From Adiantum capillus-veneris (Eukaryota > Streptophyta > Polypodiopsida > Polypodiales > Pteridaceae), in NCBI GenBank assembly GCA_014529385.2, contig CM043944.1, positions 175,483,740-175,547,739 of the forward strand: 64,000 nt of DNA. Reading direction: 5' to 3'. Positions 44,028-56,979 of this stretch are shown here, one piece after another. A model generated the notes under the pieces. The model was not told the origin of the DNA. It did not search any database and worked only from the letters and a program-made list of their open reading frames with translations. A program made the translations under genes and the position numbers. Positions within the stretch are counted from its first letter, which is position 1, and every line of letters starts with the position of its first letter.

Positions 44028-46362
44028 ATGACTGCGAGTAGTGCTTCCAAAAGAGAAGAGCACTACATTGAAAAGTTTGATGGCTCAAACTTTGTCATTT
44101 GGCGGCAGTGTATGCAAGATGTTTTGATCAACAAAGACTTGATAGCACCCTTGTGTGCAAGAAGAGAGAATGTGTACACTAATAATGAGTGGCATGACTT
44201 GAATGAGCGTGTTATGGCGACCATCCGTCTACACCTTGGTGAATCCATTTACTTTAGCATAATGGATAAGACCAATGCCAAAGGTTTGTGGGATGTTCTA
44301 TGTCAGGCTTGGGATGGCAACAACGTCTCAAACAACGTTTTCTTGATGAAGAAATTTACGGATGAATATGAAAGAAGGCAGTAATGTTACTTCTCACTGG
44401 AATGAGTTCAACAACGTGTATTCATAGGTTACTTCAAAAGGTCTCAATTTTGATGATGAAATGAGGGCCATTTTCTTGCTATGTTCGCTACCATCTTCAT
44501 GGGATACCTTTAACACATCCATAAGCAATCTTGCATCCAATGGCAAGCTAGTTTTGAGTGGTGTTGCAAGTATGTTGCTTGCTGAGGATATTTGACGTCA
44601 ATCTCTTGATGCTAGTGGGCATGGTGATGTGTATGTGGCTAGTGGAAATCGTGACAAGAAAAGGCAACGTGGTCGTAGCAACAGTCGTTCTCAAGATTGC
44701 AGGCAAGGTTGTAGCAAGAGTCACGGAAAAGACATGCAAAATGTTGAGTGCTACTACGCCATAAAAAGAGACACAGAAATATGAAGCGTGATAAGGGCAA
44801 AGAGAAAGCAAAGTCTGACAAACCTAAAAGCAACGTGAAAATTGAAGAGCTTAATGTGGTTGAGTCTTCAACCATAGAGATAGTTTCTGATGTGCCAAAT
44901 GATGTGCTGATTTTCACATTGGATTTGATTCCTGATGCATTGTTAGCTCTTGACGAGTGTTATGCGTAGAATTGGATTGTGGACTTAGGTGCTAGCTTTC
45001 ATGTGACTCCTCACAAGGAGTGGTTTTCTACATACACTTCCACACATGGAGCGGTGAAGCTAGACAACTCTTATGAGCTTGATAAATACAGTGTCGGCAG
45101 TATCAAGTTTTCTATGCATAATGGCATCGAGTTTATGATGCATAATGTCATACATATACACAAATCGACAAAGAGTTTGATGCCAATTGGACAATTGGAT
45201 GATTTGGGTTACACTATCATATTTGCTCATGGTTCTTGGATTATCAAGAAGGGAAATTTGGTCATGCTTAAAGTACAAAAGTCTAGCTCATTGTAATCAG
45301 TTTATGTCGCTTCTATGAAAGAGAATTCTATTTGTGTACTCGAGCTGCCGTCTACAAAGTTTTGGCATAGCTAGCTAGGACATGAGTCAAAAGGGAATAA
45401 AAGTCTTGCAGCATTCTGTTTATATCCCTGTGTTAGATTACTCCAACTTCTCTTTATGTGAGCATAGAATCTATAGCAAATAGACTAGGTTGACATCATT
45501 GTCTTTAGACAAGGAGTTAGGGAGTCCTCTAGATCTTGTTCATAGCGACTTGTGCGGACCTATGCCAGTCAAGTCTCTAGGGGGCTCCTTATAATTCCTA
45601 AAATTCATAGATTAATCTACTAGAAAGGTGTGGGTTTATCTCTTAAAGCAAGAGAGCGATTTATTTAGTGTCTTTCAAAAGTTCTTAGCATTGGTGTAGA
45701 GAACCAATCGGGTAGAAAGCTTAATGCTTTGTATGGTGACAATGGAGGCGAGTACATCTCCTCCGAGTTCAAGAAATTTTGCAGTAAAAGAGGCATTAGA
45801 AGACAATTTACCACGACTTACACACTCGCCCAAAACGGTGTGGTTGAGAGATGAATAGAACTATTAAAGAACGGGTCACTTCTATGTTGTGTACATCCAA
45901 CCTACCTCAAGAATTTTGGGGAGAAGTTGTTACGATGGTGCTTAATTGATCGATTGGTCCCCTGGTATACCACTAAAATACAAGGTTCCGCAATAGATGT
46001 GGAGCCTAATTATGATAGATTACGTGTGTTTGGGTGTGAGGCATTGTTACATGTGCCAGAATTTCTCAGACAAAAGCTAGACCCCAAATCACACAAGTGC
46101 ATCTTCGTTGGATATTCAACGAGTCTAAGATGCATAGACATCCAGTGAAAGACATTCAGTATCACAGAGTAAAGTTTGAGGATGTTTCCTCACCGCCGCC
46201 AGTACACAGAATATTGGACGTGCTAGTCATGCACCTTCCTCTAGTACACACACACATGTTGCTCTAGAGAGAGAAAAATCCAGCAGTCAGGCACTTCGGA
46301 GATCTACTCATACATCTCATGCACCTGAGCGTTTTGAGGTAGGATTGGATTGCTTGCTAGTG
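44028..46362 (+). pseudogene. second copia element: gag-protease-integrase remnant
   Basis: The gag start is MTASSASKREEHYIEKFDG with FVIWRQCMQDVL and GLWDVLCQAWDG (UBN2 type, 44028-44384). After shifts a protease-like VDLGASFHVTPHKEW (44979 on; DLGA instead of DSGA) is followed by LMPIGQLDDLGYTI. Integrase blocks are LDLVHSDLCGPM (about 45520), DNGGEYISSEFKKF (about 45740), NGVVER (45834 on) and FGCEALLHVPEFLRQKLD (46030 on). At least ten stops or shifts are present. The element is cut at 46362 by the LTR element 46363-57938. Its next residues are at 57939. Confidence 0.85.
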
Positions 46363-47317
46363 TGTTGGACGGAGCGACTCACACACCCATGAAGTGCATG
46401 CAAACACTACCTAGATCAACATAATGTCAATCGAGGACACAGATGACACGATAGGCACACGGAGAAAATATCTTTAGCTTGTCAGGCCGAGACTATCCTA
46501 CACATACAACACTCTAGAAGGCCAACTAAACCACAATCAAGAACCTCACTGCTCTCAACTACACCACCTAGCCACATACACACATACGGAAGGTAACTCA
46601 CCTAATCATGCCAGATTTGTACGAAACTTAAGGAACACCATCCCCTCACTAGGATACACCTGTCCCTAAGCTTCTACACTCAAAACCCTCACTCTAAACC
46701 CATCTTGCGGAAAACGCGTAGGATGACAGAGCAAAATTTTGAAAGTGCCCAAAACTGAAATTTATGAGTACCTATGCGTAGCTTATGTTGCCACGATTCT
46801 ATAGACTACTAGCACGCAGAAAAGAGACATCGTTTGATACACTTACGACCACAAATAGCTCGTAGATGCGTCGGCATGTGCGCTTCGTCTCGCGTGGAAT
46901 GCTTGGCGTTGTCGCGTAGCTCTCCTCGAGCCTATAGCAATGGTGCAGTCGGATCTCCAATTGAGCGAGCCGGGCGTAGCGAGAGGATAAAGCTCACGCT
47001 CACTCTCTTTCTCTCTCACACACAGCAGACGGCAACGCTAAAGTTTTGATTATTATAAAAAGCCCTCCTTACAAAATGACCTAGGTACCTTATATACTAA
47101 GGCTACCTTAGGTTTAACAAAAAATGGGGTTGAAAGGGTCAAATGGCTTTTTATTTACAATCTGGAAGTGCCATTGCACCCCGGCTTCTGAAACTAGAAT
47201 AACTACTCATTACAAATGACATTTATAGCCATAATCCGCAGCATTTCATAACTCGCAAAAGATAAGACTTTGGTACGAAACTTGAGTTATGTTGTGTTGT
47301 TGACCCGGCGGTCAACA
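46363..47317 (-). repeat. 3' LTR (left) of the non-autonomous element
   Basis: 955 bp. On the minus strand it starts TGTTGACCGCC and forms a terminal hairpin with GGTCAAC (arms 47299-47305 and 47310-47316). It is highly similar to 56980-57938. Confidence 0.95.
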
Positions 47318-47332
47318 CACCCCCCTTCCGCG
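47318..47332 (-). promoter_or_regulatory. polypurine tract
   Basis: On the minus strand GCGGAAGGGGGGTG directly precedes the 3' LTR, fixing the element's orientation. Confidence 0.8.
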
Positions 47333-49024
47333 TTCATGTCATCTCGGAGATGACCTGATTGTCGATGGCGATGTGGTCTTTTCGTTCGTTTTGGCTTCAT
47401 CTGTTGCACTGCTTGTAACTTTGTCAAACCACAACAAGAACTCTGATCCATTAGAGTGGACATCTATCATCATAACCATTCATCTTTTGAGATCCTCTGA
47501 TTACTTTTATGTCTGCTCTTCTTCATTGGGGACTTCTTTGTTCCTGTGCAACTTGTTAGTGTTGTCTACAACTTTGTCATCGTAGGCCATTCTTCGACTC
47601 GCCATTGAGGAGAAGTATGCTATGATCTGAAATGCTCCAATTCATTTGTCAATTGATTTGAGTAGCATTTCCTTATTGTTGATGTAGAAGGAATATGTAC
47701 AAGAGGATGGTGATAGGTTCTTTAGATTAGGGTCTAAAACCTGGATGACCAAAGGGAAAAAACCCGGTGGGAAAAAAATGCCTTTGGTATACGCTCTTAT
47801 TGGAGTTGAGCAGTTGAACGTGAAGTACATGTTCATGAAAGGTGAGTGCTTGGGTGAAACACGGAAAGAGTGCCTAATGCAAGTGCCAATTATGGGATAC
47901 TCTATATGCATATGAGAAATTTGTCACCAAAAGCATGCAATGTGAAAGAAGGAGATGATGGGTGCTTTGAGGAATAAATGTAGCACATGTGACATCAAAA
48001 GATGTCTCAATAGCTTCCTCCTTTCCAAGAAGGGTTTTCGATGTAGAAGTTTATCCACTCGTATCTCACTGTGCTCAGTACGTGAGTGTCTTTTGGACCT
48101 TCTCCTTCACTTCACTAGACTTAAGTACTTAGACTTCGACTCTTTTGCTCACCTATACCAGCATGAGAGACACAACATAACTATGCTCAACTCTTCCAGC
48201 TTGAGCAATACCTAGAATAGCTAAGACGCTTAGACCACAGAGAATATTACTTGAAGCTTTGGGACTAACACCTCACTCATTTTGTGGCTTAGCTACTCGA
48301 CCCTGACTTGTATGACTTGTTAGTTGCATGTTGACACTGCTTTGTGAAAAGCTCTTCGGCTGTTGTAGTGGCTGCTGAGACATACTTAGTGAAGTTTCAT
48401 CATTTCCCTGTACCTTCTTCTCTTTGTAGTGTTCGGGCCTCTCTTCAGTCTTTTCTTCATGTGGATTATGGATTTTTAAAATTTTTTCTTAATAATAAAC
48501 AAAGGAAATCTTAAAAAAAACTTCACAAAAGAAAAATCATTCAAATAGAAATCTAAATGCTATGTACACTATACACATGTCCTTAGGGGCTCATATATGG
48601 ATTTTGTCCCCATACTCCTCTGTAACACTACTATGAGGGCATATACTCTAAATTTCGTCAAAAAATTATCACAATAAAACGCAAAACTTCAATGCATCTC
48701 ACAAAACATTGCCCTCTAATAGTCATAATGTGAGGTCCTCATTCAGAATGCCTCCCCCCTTCCTATTTGGAGTCATCCTTTACGACAGGGTATTGCAAAG
48801 GGTATGTGTTGTGCTTGGGCAATTAAAAGTTGTGCCTATGCAGGCCTTGTAATGTTGCCCTATTATGCATACACAGTCAATGCATGGAAAAGATTTATGT
48901 TGTGCAAGATGTGGGTATAAGCAATTTGCTTATTGGCATTTGTTGGCGAGGCTTCCTATTCTAAGCAATGTAATGGTCTTTGAAGCTCCTGTATTGTTGC
49001 TTGATTGAAGCGACTTGCTCTCTT
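47333..49024. other. internal region without recognisable ORF
   Basis: This is where pol would be expected, between the last ORF and the 3' LTR. Several short frames exist on both strands; none shows RT, RNase H or integrase motifs. Confidence 0.5.
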
Positions 49025-50498
49025 CTAACTGTACTGTAATCGTAGGAAGAATTGTAAGAATTCAAGCGGCGATGCACTGACAACAGTTTTGTTGTTCTTC
49101 TTTGGGACCCATTTCTTTGCGATTATTGGCTGTTTTGTTGCTGGCTCTCGTTTGGGAACCCATACTTGCCCATGCTTCGTTTGTGTTTGAAGAGACTTCT
49201 TTGAACACCATATTAGTGAATTTGGTAATTTTTCAATTTTCACTTCCAGAATGATCTTCATATTTTACCACATGTCCAAGTCTTAGCCAAAGTTTTGAGA
49301 CAAATGGCTTGAGAGAGCTTCTCAAGTATTACCTTGTGGAAGGATTTGGACTTAAACAATAGTTTAAGATTTGTCTATATGGCCAAATTATTAAGACATT
49401 GGTGATTCCCAAATTGACTCTAAAGTCTCAAACTCTGAAATATGGTGTTTTTGGGATCCACCTTTTTGTTGTGTGAGTCGATAGTGGTCTTTGCTTCAGC
49501 CCTTGTACGCTTGGTTGGGGACGGGATTTAGGCTTTGAAAGTTGATACTGTGGTTTTTTTGGAATCCAAATGAATTCTTGATTTTTTTGTGCTTGAATCA
49601 ACTTCGTTGGAGCCCAAACCTGAGTTGTGAAAGCTTGCAATTTTGTGATATTCTTACCCGTTCGTGCACGCTTTCCTTGTTTTGGTTTTGGTGTTGGATC
49701 TTGTGATTTGTCATTCGAGATCTTTGTCTTCTTGATCCATATCTGTTTTTTGCCGATCTGGATTTTTGGTATCCAGATTTGTTGAGCTTTTTGGCTTTGA
49801 CTTGTTGTCCTGTTCTTTTGACCTGTCATGGTTGTTGCTGAAGGGGTTGGTGATAGTGATGGCCTGAGTTGATGATAGGGGATGTCGTAAGATTCATCAC
49901 TATCGCTACTATCCTCAGCAAGGTTGACTTCTTGTACTTTCCCTTTATTTTTTGGCTGGTAGTGGAAAGTTACTGTCTGTTTGCTCGTGGGTGGTAGTTT
50001 CTTGGAGGACTTTTCTAGCCCATTGATTAAAGCATTGTTAGCTCGTTTCTCTGGTCATATTCCTCCTAGCTGAGTCTTTGCATCCTTATTAGGAGCCATG
50101 TATGAGGATGCTTGTGGTGGCTGTGTCTTCACGGAGGACTTTGGAATCCACTTTTGATGCACGTTATTCGTGTAGCGATGACATTGATTCCCGGGTCGCT
50201 GATCTTTTTGAACCTCGAAGTGTTCTTAAGAGTCATAGAACTCGTCTTCTTCTTCATCTTTTGATTCTCCACATTTCTTTGTTTTCTCCTTATGTCGAGA
50301 GCTTGTTGATGTCTGGTTCTCTTCATTTTCCTGGATTACACTCACTGCAAAATAAGGAACGATATCATAGCCATTTTCATCACAAAACTTTGTTGTGGGA
50401 GCATCCTGCACGGCGCACACGTCCAGAGTAGCCAAGATGTGTTCCCATCCCAAAGGCTCTAACTCTTCTTCAGGAAATGGTTCTGGGATATAGTCCAT
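49025..50498 (-). pseudogene. basic W-[IV]-P-K repeat protein, decayed
   Basis: Downstream of protease, an acidic start (MDYIPEPFPEEELEPLGWEH) passes into a Lys/Gln/Thr-rich region with a spaced aromatic-proline motif: KWIPK, QIWIPK, QIWIKK, QVWAPT, FIWIPK, RWIPK, QVWVPK and KWVPK, roughly every 20-40 residues from about 50160 down to 49080. There are several stops and shifts. No family is recognised with confidence. The composition suggests nucleic-acid binding, but that is only an inference. Confidence 0.5.
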
Positions 50499-50525
50499 AT
50501 CCTCTATAACCCGCTCTAGGATACA

Positions 50526-51331
50526 TTACTCAAGTTTCAAGCTACCACATTGTGAAGCTCCACACACCCACAGTTCTTTAGGCTTACCTAACCAAGCTAG
50601 AGGTTCTGAACCTGCTACTGTGGCGGAATCAAACTCCTCAACCGGTGTTCTCGTCACATCCCTATAGCTATGGTCCCTCAAGTTTATCTTTGTTATGCTT
50701 TCCATATGTCTCAGGTATATGTGGTCATAACCCCAATCTTGGATCATTTTCAATTGTCGCATGAATGGTCTTCCCAGAATGATGTCATAGTTGTTCTTCT
50801 TGCCAAAGTCAACAACAGCAAAAGTGTGTTCATATTCAATGCCACAAGAAGTAACAAGTACTTTTTCTAGCAGTCCTAGGGGCTTTTCCTTGTGTCCGTC
50901 TGCAAGCTGTAGGGTCATTCGTGTGGATATCAAGGCAGGTTTTCCCCATTTTTCCCAAACCTCTTTGGTTACAATGGCCACACTAGCTCCACATCAAGGA
51001 TTGCCATGGTTTTTACATTATTGAATTCCACAGGAAGGGTGGTGTTTCCATCTTCTCCCTCATAATACTCGCCTACCTTGTTTAATGGCAGTGGCCTAGT
51101 ATTTAGTTGAGGCATTTCAAGCTCTTTGATGCCTTCCTCGATTTGAGTCATGGGGATTTTTAAACCAAATTTCTCTAAACATTTACCCACATTAGCCCAC
51201 ATGTTTGGTCTTATTCTGAGAAACTCGGCTAACATTATTGTACAGGTGACTGGGGTAGATAGAATATCTACTAGCCCCTTTGAATCGATGGCCTTGTAGG
51301 GAGACAGTCTCTGTGATGGGACTGCAACCAC
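50526..51331 (-). pseudogene. retroviral-type aspartic protease region
   Basis: The frame from 51331 (SQRLSPYKAIDSKGLVDIL) ends VKTMAILD and shifts. With one missing base near 50990 restored to the reading, the active site would be the D-G-G-A-S-V type. The second frame gives MAIVTKEVWEKWGKPA, QLADGHKEKPLGLL, YDIILGRPFMRQL, the fold elements of gypsy proteases (ILGRP). It matures gag in related elements and is inactive here because of the shift. Confidence 0.8.
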
Positions 51332-51392
51332 ATCTGACTTGGTCTCATACTATCCCATGTAGGACGGTAGTGTTCTTAGCGAATGGGGTTGA

Positions 51393-54136
51393 CTATCCAT
51401 AGATTGTACAGATCCTTTTGTCGCCCCAATACGATCGCATGTCTAGATTCATTTGAGATCCAGTCTCAAATTCCTCTATTGGTGGTAGAAACACTCCTCG
51501 TTCATCACCAGTCTTGTCTACTTGTCTTCTTAGGTGATCGGCTTCATTGGCCTCTCTGACTTGTTTCCACAATTCGTCAAGACCATCTATCTCTTTACAA
51601 TCCTCAGGTATAGCTTGGTGAAATCCCTCGGAAGAGTTATCCGTGGTATTCAGTACTATCCTTGGTTCTAATGTTGTGTCTTTGAGGTTTGGTCTATGCT
51701 CATGACTAGAATTTGGCTCTTTTAGTTCCTGGTTTGGTGGGATTACTTGTGTAGGCATGACACGGATCACATCCTCAGGTTTTGAAACTGGTGGTTCTAG
51801 TAAAGCTTGGGATATGTCATCCACCTGTATTCTTGGGTTTGGTTGTTTTTTAGCCTCACATCATAGGCTTTCAAGAGGGCATCTAATGTCTCATTAACCT
51901 TCTCTCCGAACACAGATCCTCCTGAACTAGAACTTCTCGGTTTCTCATTCGTGGATGGTTCTTCTAGAGGTTTAACCATTTTTGTAAGAGAAGGTGCCCC
52001 ATTTTCCTCATGTTGTTTTATCTTCTCCTCAGCTTCGGTAAGCTTCTCAGCTAGGGATTTTTGCTCTCGTTCCCTGCGTGCTTTCATCCTAGTCTTTCTA
52101 GCTTTCCAACTATTTCGTTTGCTCTTGGTTTTCTGACTAGGTGTGTCTGTCTTTGGTCCATCATCTGTCTTTGGACTCGTGTCACTTTCCGTGTTCTTTG
52201 TCTCTGGATTCTCATCAGCTTTCTTTTGAGCTTGTGCTCTCGTAACCACTTGAACTGGTACGACATTTTCATTTTCTGAGCTACTAGGGAGCTGAACAAT
52301 CCCTAATACATTTTTCGTGATTTTCTTGATTTGGTTTGGGTTTTTCAGGAAATCGGGGATCAAGTGAGTGATGCCACACTGAAGACAATAGGCATTTACT
52401 TCAGTGATCTCCGTATGAGGACATTGTTTGACCAAGTGGTTGTCACGACTTTTGTGACAATCTGTCTCTGGTTGAGGAGATTCTTTTAGCATTTCCTCTT
52501 GGCTATAAGCAAGCTTTGACGTAGATAAGCCGCTATTTGCAATGAATCGCAATGTCCTTTTGTCCATTTCATACCTTCTTTCTTTCGACTGAAACCCCGG
52601 AGCTGGAGGTTGTACCGGCCTCACCACTCCATGTGTTTCTCTCACATTTTGTTGCTCCGAAGGGTAGTACTTACTTTGGTTGCTATACCACATTGTAGCT
52701 GGTACTGGCGTTGTTTTATTTGATGCTTCCATCATTGGCATGTATCTCATGTCTACCTGCATTCTAGCACCTGGCAGCGGAGGTTGTTGTCTTAAGACAA
52801 GCTGTGGCCTTAAAACTCCTACTGGTCTTGGCGCATTCCCCGTAATGTATCTAGGTGGAGTAGGTGCTTCTGGAACTGGTTGTACATACCTCTCCCTAGA
52901 ATTTTCCATGCTATAATAGCACTCTTCCCCCATATGGTTCGTCCATTTTCTCTCAATTTCACACCACTTCGGCTCTCCCGAGTCAGACCTTACAAGAGGA
53001 ATCAACCTCTTGACCAAGTCGTCGATAAGCTTTTGTTGATCAATAGGTGCCGTTGGCTTGGCAATGGACTCACTTACCTGTGAAACACTGTGCTGAGAGG
53101 ATGTGTCATCTCCTTGACTCTTTAAGTCCTTTTCTTTGTATGCCTCACAGTTATCCACTAGATAAAGAGCTTCTTTGATCAACTCGTTTAGCGTCATCCT
53201 CCTTATCATATGCAGATCCTTTTGAAGGCCCGCATGTCTCATTCCCTGGATAAAGATAAGCATCAGTCATGCTTGCGTAGGTAATTCGGCTCTCAGATAG
53301 AGCCGTAATGATGCTTTGCGTACTGATTCATTCTCTTTCTATTTGAATCTATGGATTTGCGAGACGGTGTTGTGAGCAATGCCTTTTGGTGAGAATTCTT
53401 CAATAAACTCCTCAAACAGCTCATCTAGGTTCTCAAAATCCCATTTTGCCACTGAGTCGAACCATGTAGCTGCATCATCTTCTAGGGTCAATCCAAATCC
53501 CGCAAACTGTGTCGCAAAATCTGAAACTTCCTCTACTCTAATCACTCTTCTAAAAGCCGCTACGTGATCTCTCGGATCTTTATCTCCGGAGTATTTTCTA
53601 TTTACCCATTTCTGGACTTGGGATGGTCTGACTCGTCGATTGTCTACAAGTCTAACTAGAGACTCTCCCAATCCTTCTCTCGTTATCGCTCTTGAAGGGA
53701 ATCCTGGTGGCTCTCTTCTTGGAATTCCTATAGGAATTCTCGTGTTTGGTGGAGGAATTTGTGGTCCTTCATTGACCAAATATCCACCTCTTTCTAGTAC
53801 AGTCTGTGGATTTGTGCTTTCTACAACTCTGTATTCTCGTCCATACTTGTCGACAACTATAGATCTCCATTGACAGTCGACTCCATATGTGTAGACATAT
53901 AAGAGCTTGTAATCCGTTATCTATTCTACGTATGGATCTGAGCACCTATAAAGATTGAACTCATTGTCGTCAATGTATCTATATAGTCCTTCACTCTCAT
54001 GACCAATCATCCAAACTCTCTCAACAAGATGGATCTTTATCAATTGCAAGTTTGGAAGATCCATTGTGGGAGGATATTCCTCTATCATCGGGATCTCCAA
54101 GCTTGTGTAAGGTGCGTTTGAATCTAGGGTAGACAT
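51393..54136 (-). pseudogene. gag of the non-autonomous element
   Basis: Start ATG 54136 (MSTLDSNAPYTSLEIP). A TAG at 53921 follows, then a Retrotrans_gag-type domain: SQVQKWVNRKYSG, DPRDHVAAFRRVI, LTLEDDAATWFDSV, ELFEEFIEEFSPKG, a TAG at 53339 after QIHRFK (Gln expected), ESVRKASLRLYLRAELP, a TGA near 53267, then LIFIQGMRHAGLQKDLHM. A possible Cys/His region is CHKSRDNHLVKQC and AYCLQCGITH. A Lys/Glu-rich coiled coil (EKLTEAEEKIKQHEE) ends before a frameshift at about 51810. The trailing part to 51393 is acidic and unrecognised. Confidence 0.85.
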
Positions 54137-54591
54137 GATTTCTGGGCTTAAGAGATTTTTCTTGGTTCAAGTAGACTTAGTCCACTGTGTTCAAGTGCTT
54201 TGGTTAGGGAAAAGTTGAAACTATGTCCAAAACCGCAACCGTTTCGTCACAATTCTCGCAAATTGTCGCTTTTAGACACCCCTAACTTGCGGATGAATTT
54301 TGAGGCCTCAAACGATGTTATTTTCAAAGTTGAACTAAATGGTTGACGTCGGCATACATTTAGTACAAGCTTTTCTCTAAGATCTATAGAGCTGCTCTCA
54401 GGCTACGTTTTGATATAAAAACTTTTCCGATCCGATACCGTTTGTGAAAGTTATGGCCAAAATAGTGAAATGCAGTTTAAAATGGTCAAAATGAGTCCAA
54501 ATTCAATTTTGAAAGAAGATTTGGGATCTCTGTGAGACTGTGAACACTCCTGTATGGTCAAAAGTACAGTTGGACCCTAAAACTGGCCTAG
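54137..54591 (-). other. leader next to gag start
   Basis: Non-coding; precedes gag on the minus strand and shows no palindromes of the array type. Confidence 0.5.
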
Positions 54592-56436
54592 AGACATCCT
54601 ACGCGTAGGATGTCTATATGCTCAGAATTTAACAAAATTTGGTCCAGAGACTCCCCTTAAGTCCAGCAACCCAATGGTATGCTCAGAATTTCATTTGGAC
54701 CTAAAAATGGCCTTGAGACATCCTACGTGTAGGATGTCTTTTTGCTCAGAATGACTTGAAATTTTCACCCCAGCTTCTCCTTGATGTGCTGATCACAGTG
54801 GTGTGCTCATAGGTTGGTTTGGAGTCCTAAATCAAGCTAGAGACATCATACGTGTAGGATGTCTAACTGCTCAGATTTTGTCCAAACTTGATCCCAAGAT
54901 TCTCCTAGTGCTCAGCAACCCAATGGTATGCTTAGATTGGAATTTGGATGCCAATAGGTCAAGATTTGGGCTTCATAAGCTTCTAGTACACTCCAAGAGT
55001 AGGATGTCTGACAATTCCTGTCTTTGCTTGGTAAATAGGCCAAACAAGGTCCAAATTCACTTTTGAAAAAAGTTATGGAATCCTTGAGACACTTAGAACC
55101 TCCCTATATGGCTACAATAGAATTTTGACCACTTTATGACCCTGGAGACATCCTACGCGTAGGATGTCTTTTTGCTCTGTTTCAACTCAAACTTGCACTG
55201 TAGCTTCCCCTTGATATGCTAAGCTCACAGCTATTTTTACTTTTTGATTCCGACACCTATAGGTTGGTCAAATGATCAAGAATCTGTTCCAAAAGCCTGA
55301 TGTCTGTTCTGATGAATTCCCAAGTCAAATCAACTCCAAATTGGACCAAAATTGACTAGGAGGCTTGCCTAAGGCTATACAACACCCTGCTATGTCCACA
55401 GTTTGAATTTGGCCTCTAAATCATGCCTTAGACATCCTACACGTAGGATGTCTAACTGCTCAGAATTGCCCCAAATTTGAATCACAGACACTCCTGAAGG
55501 TGCTGATCACTGTGGTATGCTTAGAGGTTGATTTGGAGTGCTAAATCATGGTGAAGACATCCTACGCGTAGAATGTCTAATTTCTTAGAATTGCCCCAAA
55601 TTTGAATCACAGACTCTCCTTAAGGTGCTGATCCACTGTGGTATGCTCAGAGGTTGATTTGGAGTGCTAAATCATGGTGAAGACATCCTACGCGTAGAAT
55701 GTCTAATTGCTTAGAATTGCCCCAAACTTGAGCCACAGCTTCCCCTTGATGTCAGCAACCCAATGCTATGCTTATATTTGAGTTTGGATGTCAAAAGACC
55801 CCAAAACTAGCTATTCTTTCCTTTTTCAGTCAAAAATGCTAAAGTCTGTTCAATCTTCCTTTCACTGACCCAAATGAGATGAAATTGATCACATGCACCC
55901 AATACAACATTTAGAACATGCCTATAGAGTCATCCTATGGTTTGGTCTCAAAATTATTCCTTGGACACAATTTGGGTAGGATGTCTGGCGATTCTCGTCT
56001 TTTGGCTTTGATCTGTCAAAATTTGGTCAAATTTCCACTTTCCATGTGAAAGTTGGGTAAAACTTACCTTCTGAACACACTGGTCAACTCAGAATTTCAA
56101 CATTTCCACCAGATCATCCTGTAGACATCCTACGCGTAGGATGTCTACTGCTAATTGTTTGAGACTGAAGTGTCCCTGATGCTTCCTTATGCTCTTAGCA
56201 AGTGCAAGTATGCTTCACAATTGCAAATACATGCAATAATCACTCAATTTAAGCCTTTTCTGAAATTTTACGTTTTCTGACTCCGCCTTTTGGCTTTTGG
56301 TCAACAAAAATAGGGAAAAACACGCAAGTAAATATGAAAATAGGGTAAAGCCTACCCTCTGAACCCACTGATGCAGTCAGAATTTTCAAATTTGGTCTCC
56401 TGAACCCCCTTGAGACATCCTACGCGTAGGATGTTT
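54592..56436. repeat. array of about 11 palindromes in the retroelement leader
   Basis: The 24-bp palindrome (half-site AGACATCCTACG joined to its inverse) is perfect at 54592-54615, 55146-55169 and 56123-56146. It is near-perfect at 54716, 54841, 55430, 55555, 55681 and 56413, and degenerate near 54987 and 55960. The palindromes are embedded in diverged repeats with shared words such as GGTATGCTCAGA, TTGATTTGGAGTGCTAAATC and TGCTCAGAATTGCCCCAAA. Spacings cluster near 125, 150 and 285 bp. All lie between the primer site and gag, so they would be in the genomic RNA leader. Confidence 0.9.
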
Positions 56437-56960
56437 ATGTTTACAGAATTGCAGGTTTTCTTCACATAACCCTTGCAAATGCTCTTTTATATGCACAACA
56501 TCAGTCAGTCATACAAAAATATCCACAAAAGCTTGTTTAATTCATTTTTACCCTCAAAAGCACACTTTTCCGTGATTTCAAATGCAATCAAGCACTTCAG
56601 CAAATAATTCAGTGCTGAATAGCTCTAGATCAGAATCGGATCACTTACCTAAAGCTACTCCTACAAATCATATGGGGTTTTGCCTCTATGAGTAGAAAAA
56701 CGCTTCACTGCCACACACGGACTAGTAAATGCTTTTATCACCTCACAAATCACTCGACCACCAACAACTACTCTAATCCACAGATCCTAACTAAACCTAT
56801 CTAGTCGCAGACCCTCGGCAAGACACACGCTTCCTGGTTATCCACTTGATCACAGAATATCCTCTTCCGAATCCACTTAAGAAAAACGCTTTCTTTAGCC
56901 GAAACTAAATCAAGCAACCATCACACGAGTGTTAGTAGGAAACCTACTTAGGTCCTTGTG
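56437..56960 (-). other. leader next to primer site
   Basis: Non-coding sequence of the element between the palindrome array and the primer site. Confidence 0.5.
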
Positions 56961-56978
56961 TCCCCGGCAACGGTGCCA
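56961..56978 (-). promoter_or_regulatory. primer binding site, tRNA-Asp type
   Basis: On the minus strand, one base after the 5' LTR, TGGCACCGTTGCCGGGGA. It differs by one base from TGGCGCCGTTGCCGGGGA, the site I know from plant Athila/Tat-group gypsy elements that use tRNA-Asp. Confidence 0.85.
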
Positions 56979-56979
56979 T

